Shown here piece after piece: positions 1 through 7,553 of a stretch of DNA of 38,393 nucleotides. The stretch's first letter is position 1. Every line of letters begins with the position of its first letter. This DNA is from Caballeronia sordidicola (GTDB lineage Bacteria > Pseudomonadota > Gammaproteobacteria > Burkholderiales > Burkholderiaceae). The notes under the pieces are model-generated. The model was given only the letters and a program-made list of their open reading frames with translations. It did no database searches and was not told where the DNA came from. Location: the NCBI RefSeq assembly GCF_001544455.2, contig NZ_FCOC02000034.1:1-38393 (forward strand), in the 5' to 3' direction. The translations under genes and the position numbers were made by a program.

Positions 1-24
1 GCTCCCAGCATCGCACCAGAAGCA

Positions 25-70
25 AAACACGACATTCCTATATTGCTCAAACACGACATTAGGATATTGC
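25..70. repeat. Two 22-bp direct repeats, candidate operator
   Basis: Two copies of a unit that reads AAACACGACATT, three or so variable bases, then ATATTGC lie at 25-46 and 49-70, a 24-bp period. They differ only in the short middle stretch. The repeats sit about 160-210 bp upstream of the acyltransferase start at 233. Tandem near-identical sites before a gene usually mark a binding site for a regulator, but I do not recognise the motif, and the window edge hides whether more copies lie to the left. Confidence 0.55.
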
Positions 71-84
71 CCCTACAGTAAAAA

Positions 85-110
85 AGTTGATAATTTATGT
101 TATGTCAACT
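85..110. promoter_or_regulatory. Inverted repeat AGTTGA-N14-TCAACT
   Basis: Perfect 6-bp arms (85-90 and 105-110) enclose an AT-rich 14-bp centre, in the leader of the acyltransferase gene. The AT-rich stretch 81-117 is the most promoter-like part of the leader, with a TTGATA at 87-92, but I cannot fix a -10 element. Candidate operator overlapping a promoter. Confidence 0.3.
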
Positions 111-232
111 CAATTAACAGAAGCCGCGCTTCAGCCGCAACCAGCTCCCGCCCCGCGAACTACACAATTTAACGTCCGTGCGAAGCTCCGATTACTGACG
201 CCATCCGGCGCCAGCTCAACCAGGAGCAACAC

Positions 233-1081
233 ATGCACGACGCAACGCACGAAGTTCGAGCGGCAACGCTCGCAAGCCCATCGTTCATGCCGCCTTCGCC
301 GGCCGCGCAAACCACAGCGTCGCAAAATATCCAACGCGAGGCGCGCTTGCCGTTCACGGTTCGCGTGGTCGCCGACGACGAGGCTCTCGAACGCGCTCTG
401 AAAATGCGGCAGGCGGCGTATCAACGGCACGTTCCCGATTTCGCCCGAACGATGGACCAGCCGGAACCCTACGACCGCGAACCTGGCGGCCTGATCTTTC
501 TCGCGGAGGCGAAACTCAACGGCGCACCCGTCGGCACCATGCGGATCCAGAGCAACCGGTATCGCAGGCTCTCGCTCCAGACATCGGTGGACCTGCCTGA
601 CTGGGTCTCCGGCAAACTGGTCGGCGCAACACGGCTCGGGGTCGAGGCCGGCGCTGCCGGACGCATGGTTAAAACTGCGCTATTTAAAGCGTTCTATTTA
701 TACTGCATGCTTGAGAAAATCGAATGGATGGTGATTGCCGCGCGAACGCCGCTCGATCGCCAATACGCCGCAATGCTTTTTCGCGACGTTTTCGGCGAGA
801 AGGAGTTTATTCCGCTTGCCCACGCCAACAACATCCCGCACCGTGTCATGGCTTTCGAAGTAGCCACGGCGCAGCAGCGTTGGCATGAAGCGCGTCATCC
901 ACTTTATGATTTCATGGTGGCGACACATCATCCGGATATCGATCTGAGCGCAGCGCCCTCTCTGAACTGGCCCCCAGCAGCAGGTTCAGCAAGTGCTATC
1001 AATACTCCAAGCAGCTTGCTGCCTCAGCACGGGCAAACAGCGAACGGCTCTGCGGGCACTGGCGAGGCGTTGCACTACTAA
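233..1081 (+). CDS. LuxI/FeeM-like N-acyl amino acid synthase (GNAT-fold)
   Basis: The 282-residue protein has a GNAT/autoinducer-synthase-like core at about residues 40-235. It starts with a VRVVADDEALERALKMRQ segment typical of the N-terminal strand and helix of N-acyl amino acid synthases (FeeM family) and LuxI-type acyltransferases. A GTMRI strand and an ATRLGVEAGAAGRMVKTAL segment follow, where the acyl donor is normally bound. These enzymes transfer a fatty acyl chain, in FeeM from acyl carrier protein, to an amino acid amine; the substrate here is unknown. The first 35 and last 50 residues are low-complexity Ala/Pro/Ser and probably disordered. There is no signal peptide. The start is supported by AGGAG at 222-226. 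The gene is monocistronic, with its own terminator. A plain GNAT acetyltransferase is the alternative. Confidence 0.75.
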   Translation: MHDATHEVRAATLASPSFMPPSPAAQTTASQNIQREARLPFTVRVVADDEALERALKMRQAAYQRHVPDFARTMDQPEPYDREPGGLIFLAEAKLNGAPVGTMRIQSNRYRRLSLQTSVDLPDWVSGKLVGATRLGVEAGAAGRMVKTALFKAFYLYCMLEKIEWMVIAARTPLDRQYAAMLFRDVFGEKEFIPLAHANNIPHRVMAFEVATAQQRWHEARHPLYDFMVATHHPDIDLSAAPSLNWPPAAGSASAINTPSSLLPQHGQTANGSAGTGEALHY

Positions 1082-1152
1082 CCGGCATTCACACAGGTAC
1101 ATGCCGCGCCGAAAGACGTGGCATTGCCGTCGAAATTGGAACGTTGCCATCC

Positions 1153-1187
1153 AAGCCGCCTCAGCCTTCGGACGGAGGCGGCTTTTT
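1153..1187 (+). terminator. Rho-independent terminator of the acyltransferase gene
   Basis: A 10-bp perfect stem (AAGCCGCCTC / GAGGCGGCTT) with a 12-base loop is followed by a run of T. It lies 72 bp after the stop at 1081 and ends the transcript before the c-di-GMP gene. Confidence 0.85.
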
Positions 1188-1271
1188 ACGAGTAAAGTAC
1201 CCGCCGCGCATCCATATTGCGCAGCCGGCGGGATCGATCCAATGCCGCCACGCACATTGACAGGCCGATGA

Positions 1272-4200
1272 ATGAAATGGTTTGACCGAAAGCAGTGTCG
1301 GACGAGAGCGCGGGCCGGCTTCACGATCGATACGTTTTCATTTCTGTTTTCTTACTACGCGACTCCGCTTGCTATCGGGATTCTGTCGCTGATCGTGCTA
1401 CTGCACCCGGGCACGCCCTCAGGCACCGAAAGCGGCAGGCCGCTGTCGATGCACATCTTGGTCGATCAAAAAAGCCAACTTGACGTGGCGAGCGCAGTCG
1501 CCGCGCTGCGTGCCCAGCCGCTGCAGGATCGCTACGATACGCGGCTCAGCGAAGCGCCGACCTGGTTCTCGATCGAGTCGTCCGGACCGGATGTGTTGAA
1601 TGCCGCTGCACCAGCTCCTCAGGCAATTTTTTTCCCCTCTCGGCATATCCAGCAGATCAGTTGTTTCGACATATCGACGTTTGCGCCAATTGGCAGCGTA
1701 TCGAAAGACGCGCCTGCTTCAGGCGCCCTCGCCCGCTCGGGCAGCGGCATTGCGGTGACTTCGAGTCCACGCGACGGCGTGGTGTGCCGGGCACGCTTCA
1801 GCGGCCCTGCGGTCCACTCGGCCTTGAGCCTGTCAACGAGTGATCTGAAGCATCGAAACGACTCGTTCTATCGGCATTCAGGATTGCTCGAAGGCGGCCT
1901 CGCGACGCTGGCCGCATTCGTGCTGATCACGGCCATCATCAACCGTGACTGGGTCTACGTGCTGTTCGCCGCGTGGCTGTTCGGCAATCTCCGTCTGGGC
2001 GCAATCTCCATGGGCTGGGACGAACAATGGCTCGGCTCGGCGTTGCCGCTCGGCTGGGTTTCGCTGATCCGCAAGATCACGGTCCCCGTGTACTACATCC
2101 TCACGTGGACGCTCTTTCAGAACCTTTTCAGGAACGACCTGCCGCGCGTTGGGCACAAGCGTTTGCTTCGCGCCATTCAATGGCTCGGGCCGGTGCTGCT
2201 GATCGCATCCATAGCGCTGCCAGTCCGGTTCTACTTGCCGCTGATGTGGAGTATTGCGAGCTTTTCGATCGCGGTGATCGTCTTCATTCTTGTTCGCTTG
2301 CTGATCATCGCGCCATCGCGCACGGCGCTCTGGTACAGCGCCGCGCTCGCAATCGCGTTGCTCGCGAGCTTTTCGGAGGTTGCCTCGGCGGCTTTCAAGA
2401 CGCACTTTTTTATCCCCGCGTTCAATAGCGTGACGGCGGCGCTCGTGTCCAGCCTGATGGCGGCGCTCGCCATCGCCGAGCAGATGCGGGCCGAACGCGC
2501 CGAGCGTCTGCGGGCGCAAGCCGAGGTCCGCCGCGCCTATGAAGTGACGCCGGTCGGGCTTTTCACGCTTGATCCCGACGGCAGTTTCGTGCGCGTCAAC
2601 CCGGCGCTCGAATCAATGCTCGGCATGGCGGACAACGGGCAACGCCGGCACTGGGACGATTACTTCGAGGCGGGAAGCTGGCGGCCCATCTACAAGCAGG
2701 CGATGAAAACGGGCGCGGTCGAATTCGAAATGACGCTCGACGGCAAACCGCCCGTTGCAGCAGATGATCTCCTGGCTGCATCCCATCCAAGCGGCGCTCA
2801 CCAGCACCACTATCTGATCAAGGCGGCGTCCGCCGGCACGCAACTGGAAGGTTCCGTGCAGGACGTTACCGAGCGGCAGCAGGCGATCCATACCCTGAGC
2901 TTCCTCGCGCACCACGATCCGCTGACGGGCGTCCTGAACCGGCGCGGTATCGACCGGTGTATCGCCGAGACAACCACGGCAGCCGGACGCCAGTCGACAC
3001 CGCTGATCATCGCGTATCTGGATCTCGACCGCTTCAAGCTGATCAACGATCTGTTCGGCCATCACATTGGCGACGAAGTGCTCAGGCAAGTCTGCTCGCG
3101 CATTGAAACCGGATTGCGGCCAGCCGACCGGATTTGCCGGATCGGCGGCGACGAGTTTGTCATCCTGTTTCGCGATACATCGCTGGACGCGGCGGCGCTC
3201 GCTTCGCAGGCGCTTATCGATACCATCGGCCGCGAGTCCTATCAGATCGGCCAGCGTGCGTTCCATGTGCACGCATCGGTCGGCTTGATCGAGTCGCCTG
3301 CGGATTTGCGGGCGGAGGAAGCCATTTCGGCCGCCGACAGCGCCTGCCGCGAAGCGAAGCTCAACGGCAACGGACGCGTGGTGGTGTATCGGAGCGATGC
3401 ACCGATGTTCGTGGAACGGCATCATGAATTGAGCCTGATCGAGCGGTTCAGCGGCGATCTTCCGCTGACCGGCCTGTTCCTCGAGATGCAGCCGATCATG
3501 TCGCTGAAAACACCGTATGACGCGCTGGATTTCGAAGTGCTGCTGCGCATGCGCGGTCCCGGCAACACGGTGATCCCGCCCGTGAAAGTGATCGCGGCGG
3601 CGGAAGCCAACGGCACCATTTCCCTTGTCGATAAATGGGTCATGGAGACCACGCTGTGCTGGATCGACCGCAACCTCACGCGCTTGTCGAGAACGCGGTT
3701 CGTGTCGGTCAACGTAAGCGCCGCGTCGTTGAACGACGAACGGTTTGTCGCGGAAGTGGGCGATCTGCTGCGCCGGTATCAGCACGTGGTTCCCATGCTT
3801 TGCATCGAGATCACGGAAGGCGTTGCATTGCGTGACCTGAACAATACGCGGCGTCTTATCGACAGCGTGCAGCGGCTCGGCGCAAAAGTCGCGCTCGATG
3901 ACTTCGGCGCGGGTTATACGTCGTTCCCTTACCTGACCGAACTGCCCGCCGATGCCTTGAAAATCGATGGCGGTTTCGTGCGGCGTATCAGGGAATTTTC
4001 GGCAAATGCAGCGATTGTCGAAGCGATCGTGGGCCTCGCGCGCAACCTCGGCATGCAGAGCATTGCAGAATGGGTCGAGGACGCGCACACGCTCGAGATC
4101 CTGCAGACCATGGGCGTGGATTACGTGCAGGGGTTCGCTATCGCCCGGCCGCAACTGCCGGATGTGATCCTTGCGGCCACGTCGGCGGCGGACTTCATTA

Positions 4201-4283
4201 CTGACCCCGAGATTCTCGCGTTGATCGGGCCACGAACCGTTGAGTTCGCGCAAAGCGATCGCTCGACGAGTCCCCTGCACTAG
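1272..4283 (+). CDS. Membrane PAS-GGDEF-EAL c-di-GMP turnover protein
   Basis: A 1003-residue bifunctional-type signalling protein. One membrane helix (about 22-46) is followed by a periplasmic part (about 47-205). A cluster of about seven helices (about 205-400) gives a 7TMR-DISM-like layout. Then come a short coiled linker, a PAS domain (about 428-545), a GGDEF domain (about 550-710) and an EAL domain (about 730-980). The cyclase signature is intact (RIGGDEF, about residue 625), preceded by RPAD at the inhibitory-site position, so synthesis with product feedback is possible. The EAL signature reads EVLLRM, keeping the catalytic Glu. Other phosphodiesterase motifs are present: VNVSA, EITE, DDFGAGY, LKID, EWVED and YVQGF. 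Both activities may therefore be real. The start is the ATG with ACAGG upstream; the competing ATG at 1268 is out of frame and stops at once. Confidence 0.92.
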   Translation: MKWFDRKQCRTRARAGFTIDTFSFLFSYYATPLAIGILSLIVLLHPGTPSGTESGRPLSMHILVDQKSQLDVASAVAALRAQPLQDRYDTRLSEAPTWFSIESSGPDVLNAAAPAPQAIFFPSRHIQQISCFDISTFAPIGSVSKDAPASGALARSGSGIAVTSSPRDGVVCRARFSGPAVHSALSLSTSDLKHRNDSFYRHSGLLEGGLATLAAFVLITAIINRDWVYVLFAAWLFGNLRLGAISMGWDEQWLGSALPLGWVSLIRKITVPVYYILTWTLFQNLFRNDLPRVGHKRLLRAIQWLGPVLLIASIALPVRFYLPLMWSIASFSIAVIVFILVRLLIIAPSRTALWYSAALAIALLASFSEVASAAFKTHFFIPAFNSVTAALVSSLMAALAIAEQMRAERAERLRAQAEVRRAYEVTPVGLFTLDPDGSFVRVNPALESMLGMADNGQRRHWDDYFEAGSWRPIYKQAMKTGAVEFEMTLDGKPPVAADDLLAASHPSGAHQHHYLIKAASAGTQLEGSVQDVTERQQAIHTLSFLAHHDPLTGVLNRRGIDRCIAETTTAAGRQSTPLIIAYLDLDRFKLINDLFGHHIGDEVLRQVCSRIETGLRPADRICRIGGDEFVILFRDTSLDAAALASQALIDTIGRESYQIGQRAFHVHASVGLIESPADLRAEEAISAADSACREAKLNGNGRVVVYRSDAPMFVERHHELSLIERFSGDLPLTGLFLEMQPIMSLKTPYDALDFEVLLRMRGPGNTVIPPVKVIAAAEANGTISLVDKWVMETTLCWIDRNLTRLSRTRFVSVNVSAASLNDERFVAEVGDLLRRYQHVVPMLCIEITEGVALRDLNNTRRLIDSVQRLGAKVALDDFGAGYTSFPYLTELPADALKIDGGFVRRIREFSANAAIVEAIVGLARNLGMQSIAEWVEDAHTLEILQTMGVDYVQGFAIARPQLPDVILAATSAADFITDPEILALIGPRTVEFAQSDRSTSPLH

Positions 4284-4357
4284 CGATTATTTTTTCTCGT
4301 GCTACCCGCGAGTCACGGTGTAGGAGCTAACGGGCCTGGACCGATTACTCCTACCGA

Positions 4358-5497
4358 TTACATCGAGCGTTCGAGCATCTCGCGGTAGTCATCCGGCGTA
4401 GCCTCGCGCGGATTCGTCTTGTGGCTGTGATCCGTCAGCGCGCCGCCGATGATCCGCTCGAACATGTCATGCGTCACGCCGAGCCCGGCCAGTCCCGAAG
4501 GCATGCCAAGCTTGCGGCTCATGTCGCGAATCGCCGGGCTGACCTGGTCACCGGATTCGAGTTGCATTGCCAGGGCGAGACGGCCGAGCTTGCCTTCATC
4601 CTTCACGCTTTGCGCCGCGCTGTTGAAGTCGATCACGGCGGGCAGGAAGATTGCGTTGAGCGTGCCGTGATGCAGCTTCGGGTTGATGCCGCCAAGCGAA
4701 TGACTCAGGCTGTGCACGCACCCGAGTCCCTTCTGGAACGCGAGCGCGCCTTGCATCGATGCGCTCATCATGTTCATGCGTGCCACGCGGTCATCGGGTC
4801 GATGCGTGGCGCGTTCGATGTGACGCCACGCGCGCCACAATCCGTCGAGCGCGATGCCGTCGGCAGGCGGATTGAACGCCGGGGCCAGGAACGTTTCAAT
4901 GCAATGCGCGATGGCGTCCATGCCGGTTGCGGCGGTCAGCGCGGGCGGCAACTTCATGGTGAGTTCGGGATCGCAGATGGCCGACCTCGGCACCACGTAC
5001 GGCGATATGACGCCGACCTTGCGGCCATCGTCAAGAATCAGGATCGCGCCGCGCCCTACTTCACTGCCGGTGCCCGCGGTGGTCGGGATCGCGATCAGCG
5101 GCGCCGTGGCGGACGTAATGCGCGCGGCGCCGCCTTCGATGACAGCGAAGCTTTGCAGCGGCCCTTCGTGCGTGGCGCAAACGGCCACGCCCTTCGCGAG
5201 GTCGATCGACGAACCGCCGCCTATCGCAATGATTCCGTCGCATTCCGATTGCTTGTACAGGGCTGCAGCGTCGCGTACGGCGGCCTCGTTGGGATTCGGC
5301 GGGGTGCGGTCATAGACCGGGACCGGTCCGGCTTGCGCGAGGGCGTCGAGCACCGTATCGACTATGCCCGCGGCCTTCACGCCCTGGTCGGTCACGATCA
5401 ATGGACGACGAATGCCAATGCGCTCGCATTCGCTTTTAATGAGCTTGACGGCGCCGAAGTCGAACTGGATCTGCGTGATGTAATTGATGAGCGACAT
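4358..5497 (-). CDS. Iron-containing alcohol dehydrogenase (group III)
   Basis: A 379-residue group III metal-dependent dehydrogenase that would interconvert an alcohol and an aldehyde or ketone with NAD(P). The nucleotide motif GGGSSIDLAKG is at about 93-103, TTAGTGSEV follows at about 139-147, and the metal ligands are consistent with Asp194, His198, His262 and His276. The family also includes maleylacetate reductases and hydroxyacid-oxoacid transhydrogenases, so the substrate is open. An upstream TTG at 5509 could add four residues (MPIA), but the ATG at 5497 begins the conserved sequence and neither has a clear ribosome site. It is the last gene of the minus-strand sugar-acid cluster, 175 bp from the SMP-30 gene, so it may be transcribed separately. 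A likely job is handling a short aldehyde or ketone made by the pathway. Confidence 0.88.
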   Translation of the reverse strand: MSLINYITQIQFDFGAVKLIKSECERIGIRRPLIVTDQGVKAAGIVDTVLDALAQAGPVPVYDRTPPNPNEAAVRDAAALYKQSECDGIIAIGGGSSIDLAKGVAVCATHEGPLQSFAVIEGGAARITSATAPLIAIPTTAGTGSEVGRGAILILDDGRKVGVISPYVVPRSAICDPELTMKLPPALTAATGMDAIAHCIETFLAPAFNPPADGIALDGLWRAWRHIERATHRPDDRVARMNMMSASMQGALAFQKGLGCVHSLSHSLGGINPKLHHGTLNAIFLPAVIDFNSAAQSVKDEGKLGRLALAMQLESGDQVSPAIRDMSRKLGMPSGLAGLGVTHDMFERIIGGALTDHSHKTNPREATPDDYREMLERSM

Positions 5498-5579
5498 GGC
5501 AATGGGCAAGCACTATGTATGGGTTATCAGACCGGCAGAAAACGCGTCTTGCAGCGCGTCGCGCGCTGGTTGGTCATGC

Positions 5580-5608
5580 AGTATAGGCTTGGCCCCCTGA
5601 CCTGAACA
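5580..5608 (-). promoter_or_regulatory. Weak candidate promoter for the alcohol dehydrogenase gene
   Basis: On the minus strand TATACT (5580-5585) makes a good -10 element. TGTTCA (5603-5608) sits 17 bp upstream but matches the -35 consensus poorly. It would allow the dehydrogenase to be expressed apart from the genes upstream. Confidence 0.25.
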
Positions 5609-5672
5609 TTGACAAGATTTCATGCCGCTATCGCTTTTGCTCAAGTCTGAGCGCGCCTGGCCCCAAAATCCT

Positions 5673-6575
5673 TCAACCCGCGAAACGCGGCTCGGGCAAA
5701 CCCTTCACGCCGAGCCCCGTAATTGCAAAAAGGCCGCCCTTGTCGCGCTCCTTCTGCGGAATGCCCCACATCGGGCGTCCCATTGTGGTGACGAAAAGGA
5801 TATCGAGTTCAGGGCCGCCGAACATCACGCTCGTCAGGTTGCGCACCGGAAATGGCACCACGCGGTCAAGCGTTCCGTCGGGCGCAAAACGCAGGATTCG
5901 ACCGCCGAACACGAGCGCCGACCACACGTAGCCCTCGGCATCCACGGTCGCGCCATCGAACGTTCCCGCCATGTCGCGCGCGGAAGCAAACACGCGCCGG
6001 TTCGCAACAGACCCTGTTTCGATGTCATAGTCATATGCGTACATCTGGCGGTCGTAGGTATCGGTGAAATAGAAGGTGCGATTGTCCGGGCTCCAGCAAG
6101 GACCGTTCGAGCAACTGATGCCGCCGTCGAGCCGCGTCACCTGAGCGTTGGTGTCCAGCCGATACAACGCGCCGCTACGGCTCGAACGCTGGCCGCGATC
6201 GGCGTCGTAACGGTCGAAGTCGTAGGCCATGGTCCCAGCGATAAACCGCCCTCGCCGGTCGACCTTGCCGTCGTTGAAACGCGTCTCTGGATCATCGCTT
6301 TCCGGGTCCGCAATGAGCTTGACCGTCTGCGCATCGAAGTCGTAGAAATGCAGGCCGTTGGCAAGCGCAACCACGGCGCCGCCCTCTTCGCGCAGGGCCA
6401 TGGAACCAATGTGGCGCGGCACGAAATAACGCCGGATGTCGCTGCCGTCGGCGCGGCAACTGCTGATTTCAGCGGCCGTGCTGTCGATCCAGTACAGGCG
6501 CTGTTCCTTCACATCCCACAACGGTCCTTCACCAAGATGATTGTCGGCATCGACGATCAGGCGCGTTTCGATCAT
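5673..6575 (-). CDS. SMP-30/gluconolactonase/LRE family lactonase
   Basis: A 300-residue six-bladed beta-propeller hydrolase of the SMP-30 (regucalcin, gluconolactonase) family. It normally opens sugar lactones to the free aldonic acid using one divalent metal. The family start LGEGPLWD (about 13-20), with the metal-binding Glu, is present. So are RFNDGKVDRRGRFIAGTM (about 98-115), SNGPCWSPDNRTFYFTDT (about 153-170) and a later DGATVDAEGYVW with a metal-site Asp. The start follows GGAGAC, and the gene begins 13 bp after the crystallin-type dehydrogenase stop, so the two are co-transcribed. In this cluster it would hydrolyse the lactone made by the SDR. Confidence 0.9.
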   Translation of the reverse strand: MIETRLIVDADNHLGEGPLWDVKEQRLYWIDSTAAEISSCRADGSDIRRYFVPRHIGSMALREEGGAVVALANGLHFYDFDAQTVKLIADPESDDPETRFNDGKVDRRGRFIAGTMAYDFDRYDADRGQRSSRSGALYRLDTNAQVTRLDGGISCSNGPCWSPDNRTFYFTDTYDRQMYAYDYDIETGSVANRRVFASARDMAGTFDGATVDAEGYVWSALVFGGRILRFAPDGTLDRVVPFPVRNLTSVMFGGPELDILFVTTMGRPMWGIPQKERDKGGLFAITGLGVKGLPEPRFAG

Positions 6576-6588
6576 GGTTGTCTCCGGT

Positions 6589-7536
6589 TTATTTGTCTGA
6601 CTTTGCAGTGGCTCGCCGATGCGCCAAAAGCGCCATCAGCCGTCTGTCACGCCAGCGGCTGCGGTTTTCTATCTCGCCGCGCGGCAGCACTTCGCGACGC
6701 TCGGCGTCGAGCCGCGCGATGCTCTCGGGCGACCAGTCGAACGGCGCGCTGTCTTTCGCAAATGATCGATACATCGCGCCATAACGCGTGGCGTAATCCG
6801 AAATGCCGCCCGGCGCATTCAGGTCGATGGTTTCGAACGGGCCCATGAACGACCAGCGCAGCCCGAGGCCGTCGCGCATCACGGTATCGAGATCCGCCGC
6901 GCTCGCGTAACCGCGTGCATAAAGGCTCAGGGCTTCATCGAGCAGCGCGCCCTGAAGCCGGTTCAAGAGGAAACCGGGTATCTCGCGCGTGACAGTGACG
7001 GGCTGTTGACCGGCTTCCTCGTATAGCGCACGAGCGCGGGCGATCGTCTCGGACGTGGTCCACGGCGCGCCGCATAGCTCCACAAGCGGCACGAGCGACG
7101 GCGGGTTCACGGGATGCGCCACGAGACATCGCGCGCGACCGGCAAGGTCTTCCGTGAACGTCGACGCGGGCAGACCGGAAGTCGAACTTGCAAGTACCGT
7201 GTCGGGACGCGTCAGCCTGTCGAGTTCGCCGAACAGCGTGCGTTTCACCTCCAGGATTTCCGCGATGTTCTCTTGCACCAGATCGACATCGTGCACGGCA
7301 TCGGCGAGATTTTCGTGGGCGCTGATACGCGCGGCAATCTGCTCGATGGACTCATCGACCAGACCATATTCGCGGAGGTCGGAAACGCTTTCGCGTATGG
7401 ATGGAATCGCGCCTTCGAGCATTGCACGGTCGGCATCGTGAAGATGCACTTCGAATCCCGCACGCGCAAACACGATGGCCCACGCGCGTCCAATGCGCCC
7501 CGATCCAATCACGGCAACACGTTTCGATGCTGTCAT
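6589..7536 (-). CDS. Lambda-crystallin / L-gulonate 3-dehydrogenase-type NAD-dependent 3-hydroxyacid dehydrogenase
   Basis: A 315-residue dehydrogenase of the 3-hydroxyacyl-CoA dehydrogenase superfamily. The N-terminal Rossmann motif GSGRIGRAW is at about 11-19, followed by ENIAEILEVK, ASSTSGLPAS, the AHPVNPP catalytic segment with its His, and the EIPGFLLNRLQ hinge. The C-terminal RWSFMGPFETIDLNAPGG is characteristic of the lambda-crystallin / L-gulonate 3-dehydrogenase and carnitine dehydrogenase branch rather than of fatty-acid enzymes. These oxidise the C3 hydroxyl of a free acid to a beta-keto acid. ATG 7536 was chosen over TTG 7557 because AGGAG lies 6-7 bases before it. The predicted product class is exactly what the BKACE in the same operon uses. 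Confidence 0.88.
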   Translation of the reverse strand: MTASKRVAVIGSGRIGRAWAIVFARAGFEVHLHDADRAMLEGAIPSIRESVSDLREYGLVDESIEQIAARISAHENLADAVHDVDLVQENIAEILEVKRTLFGELDRLTRPDTVLASSTSGLPASTFTEDLAGRARCLVAHPVNPPSLVPLVELCGAPWTTSETIARARALYEEAGQQPVTVTREIPGFLLNRLQGALLDEALSLYARGYASAADLDTVMRDGLGLRWSFMGPFETIDLNAPGGISDYATRYGAMYRSFAKDSAPFDWSPESIARLDAERREVLPRGEIENRSRWRDRRLMALLAHRRATAKSDK

Positions 7537-7553
7537 CGCATGCTCCTGAACAC

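Noticed and set aside
87..401. Small plus-strand frame in the acyltransferase leader
   Set aside because: It overlaps the start of the real gene in another frame, has no ribosome site and encodes an Arg/Thr-rich sequence with no family resemblance.
2613..4280. Long 555-codon open frame on the minus strand
   Set aside because: It lies wholly antisense to the PAS-GGDEF-EAL gene, is Arg/His/Gln-rich without any family motif, and is a high-GC shadow frame. The same applies to the long frames at 4421-5605, 5622-6848 and 9580-10662.
4284..4357. Terminator after the c-di-GMP gene
   Set aside because: A T run follows the stop, but the only stem is about 4 bp (CTCG/CGAG), too weak to call.
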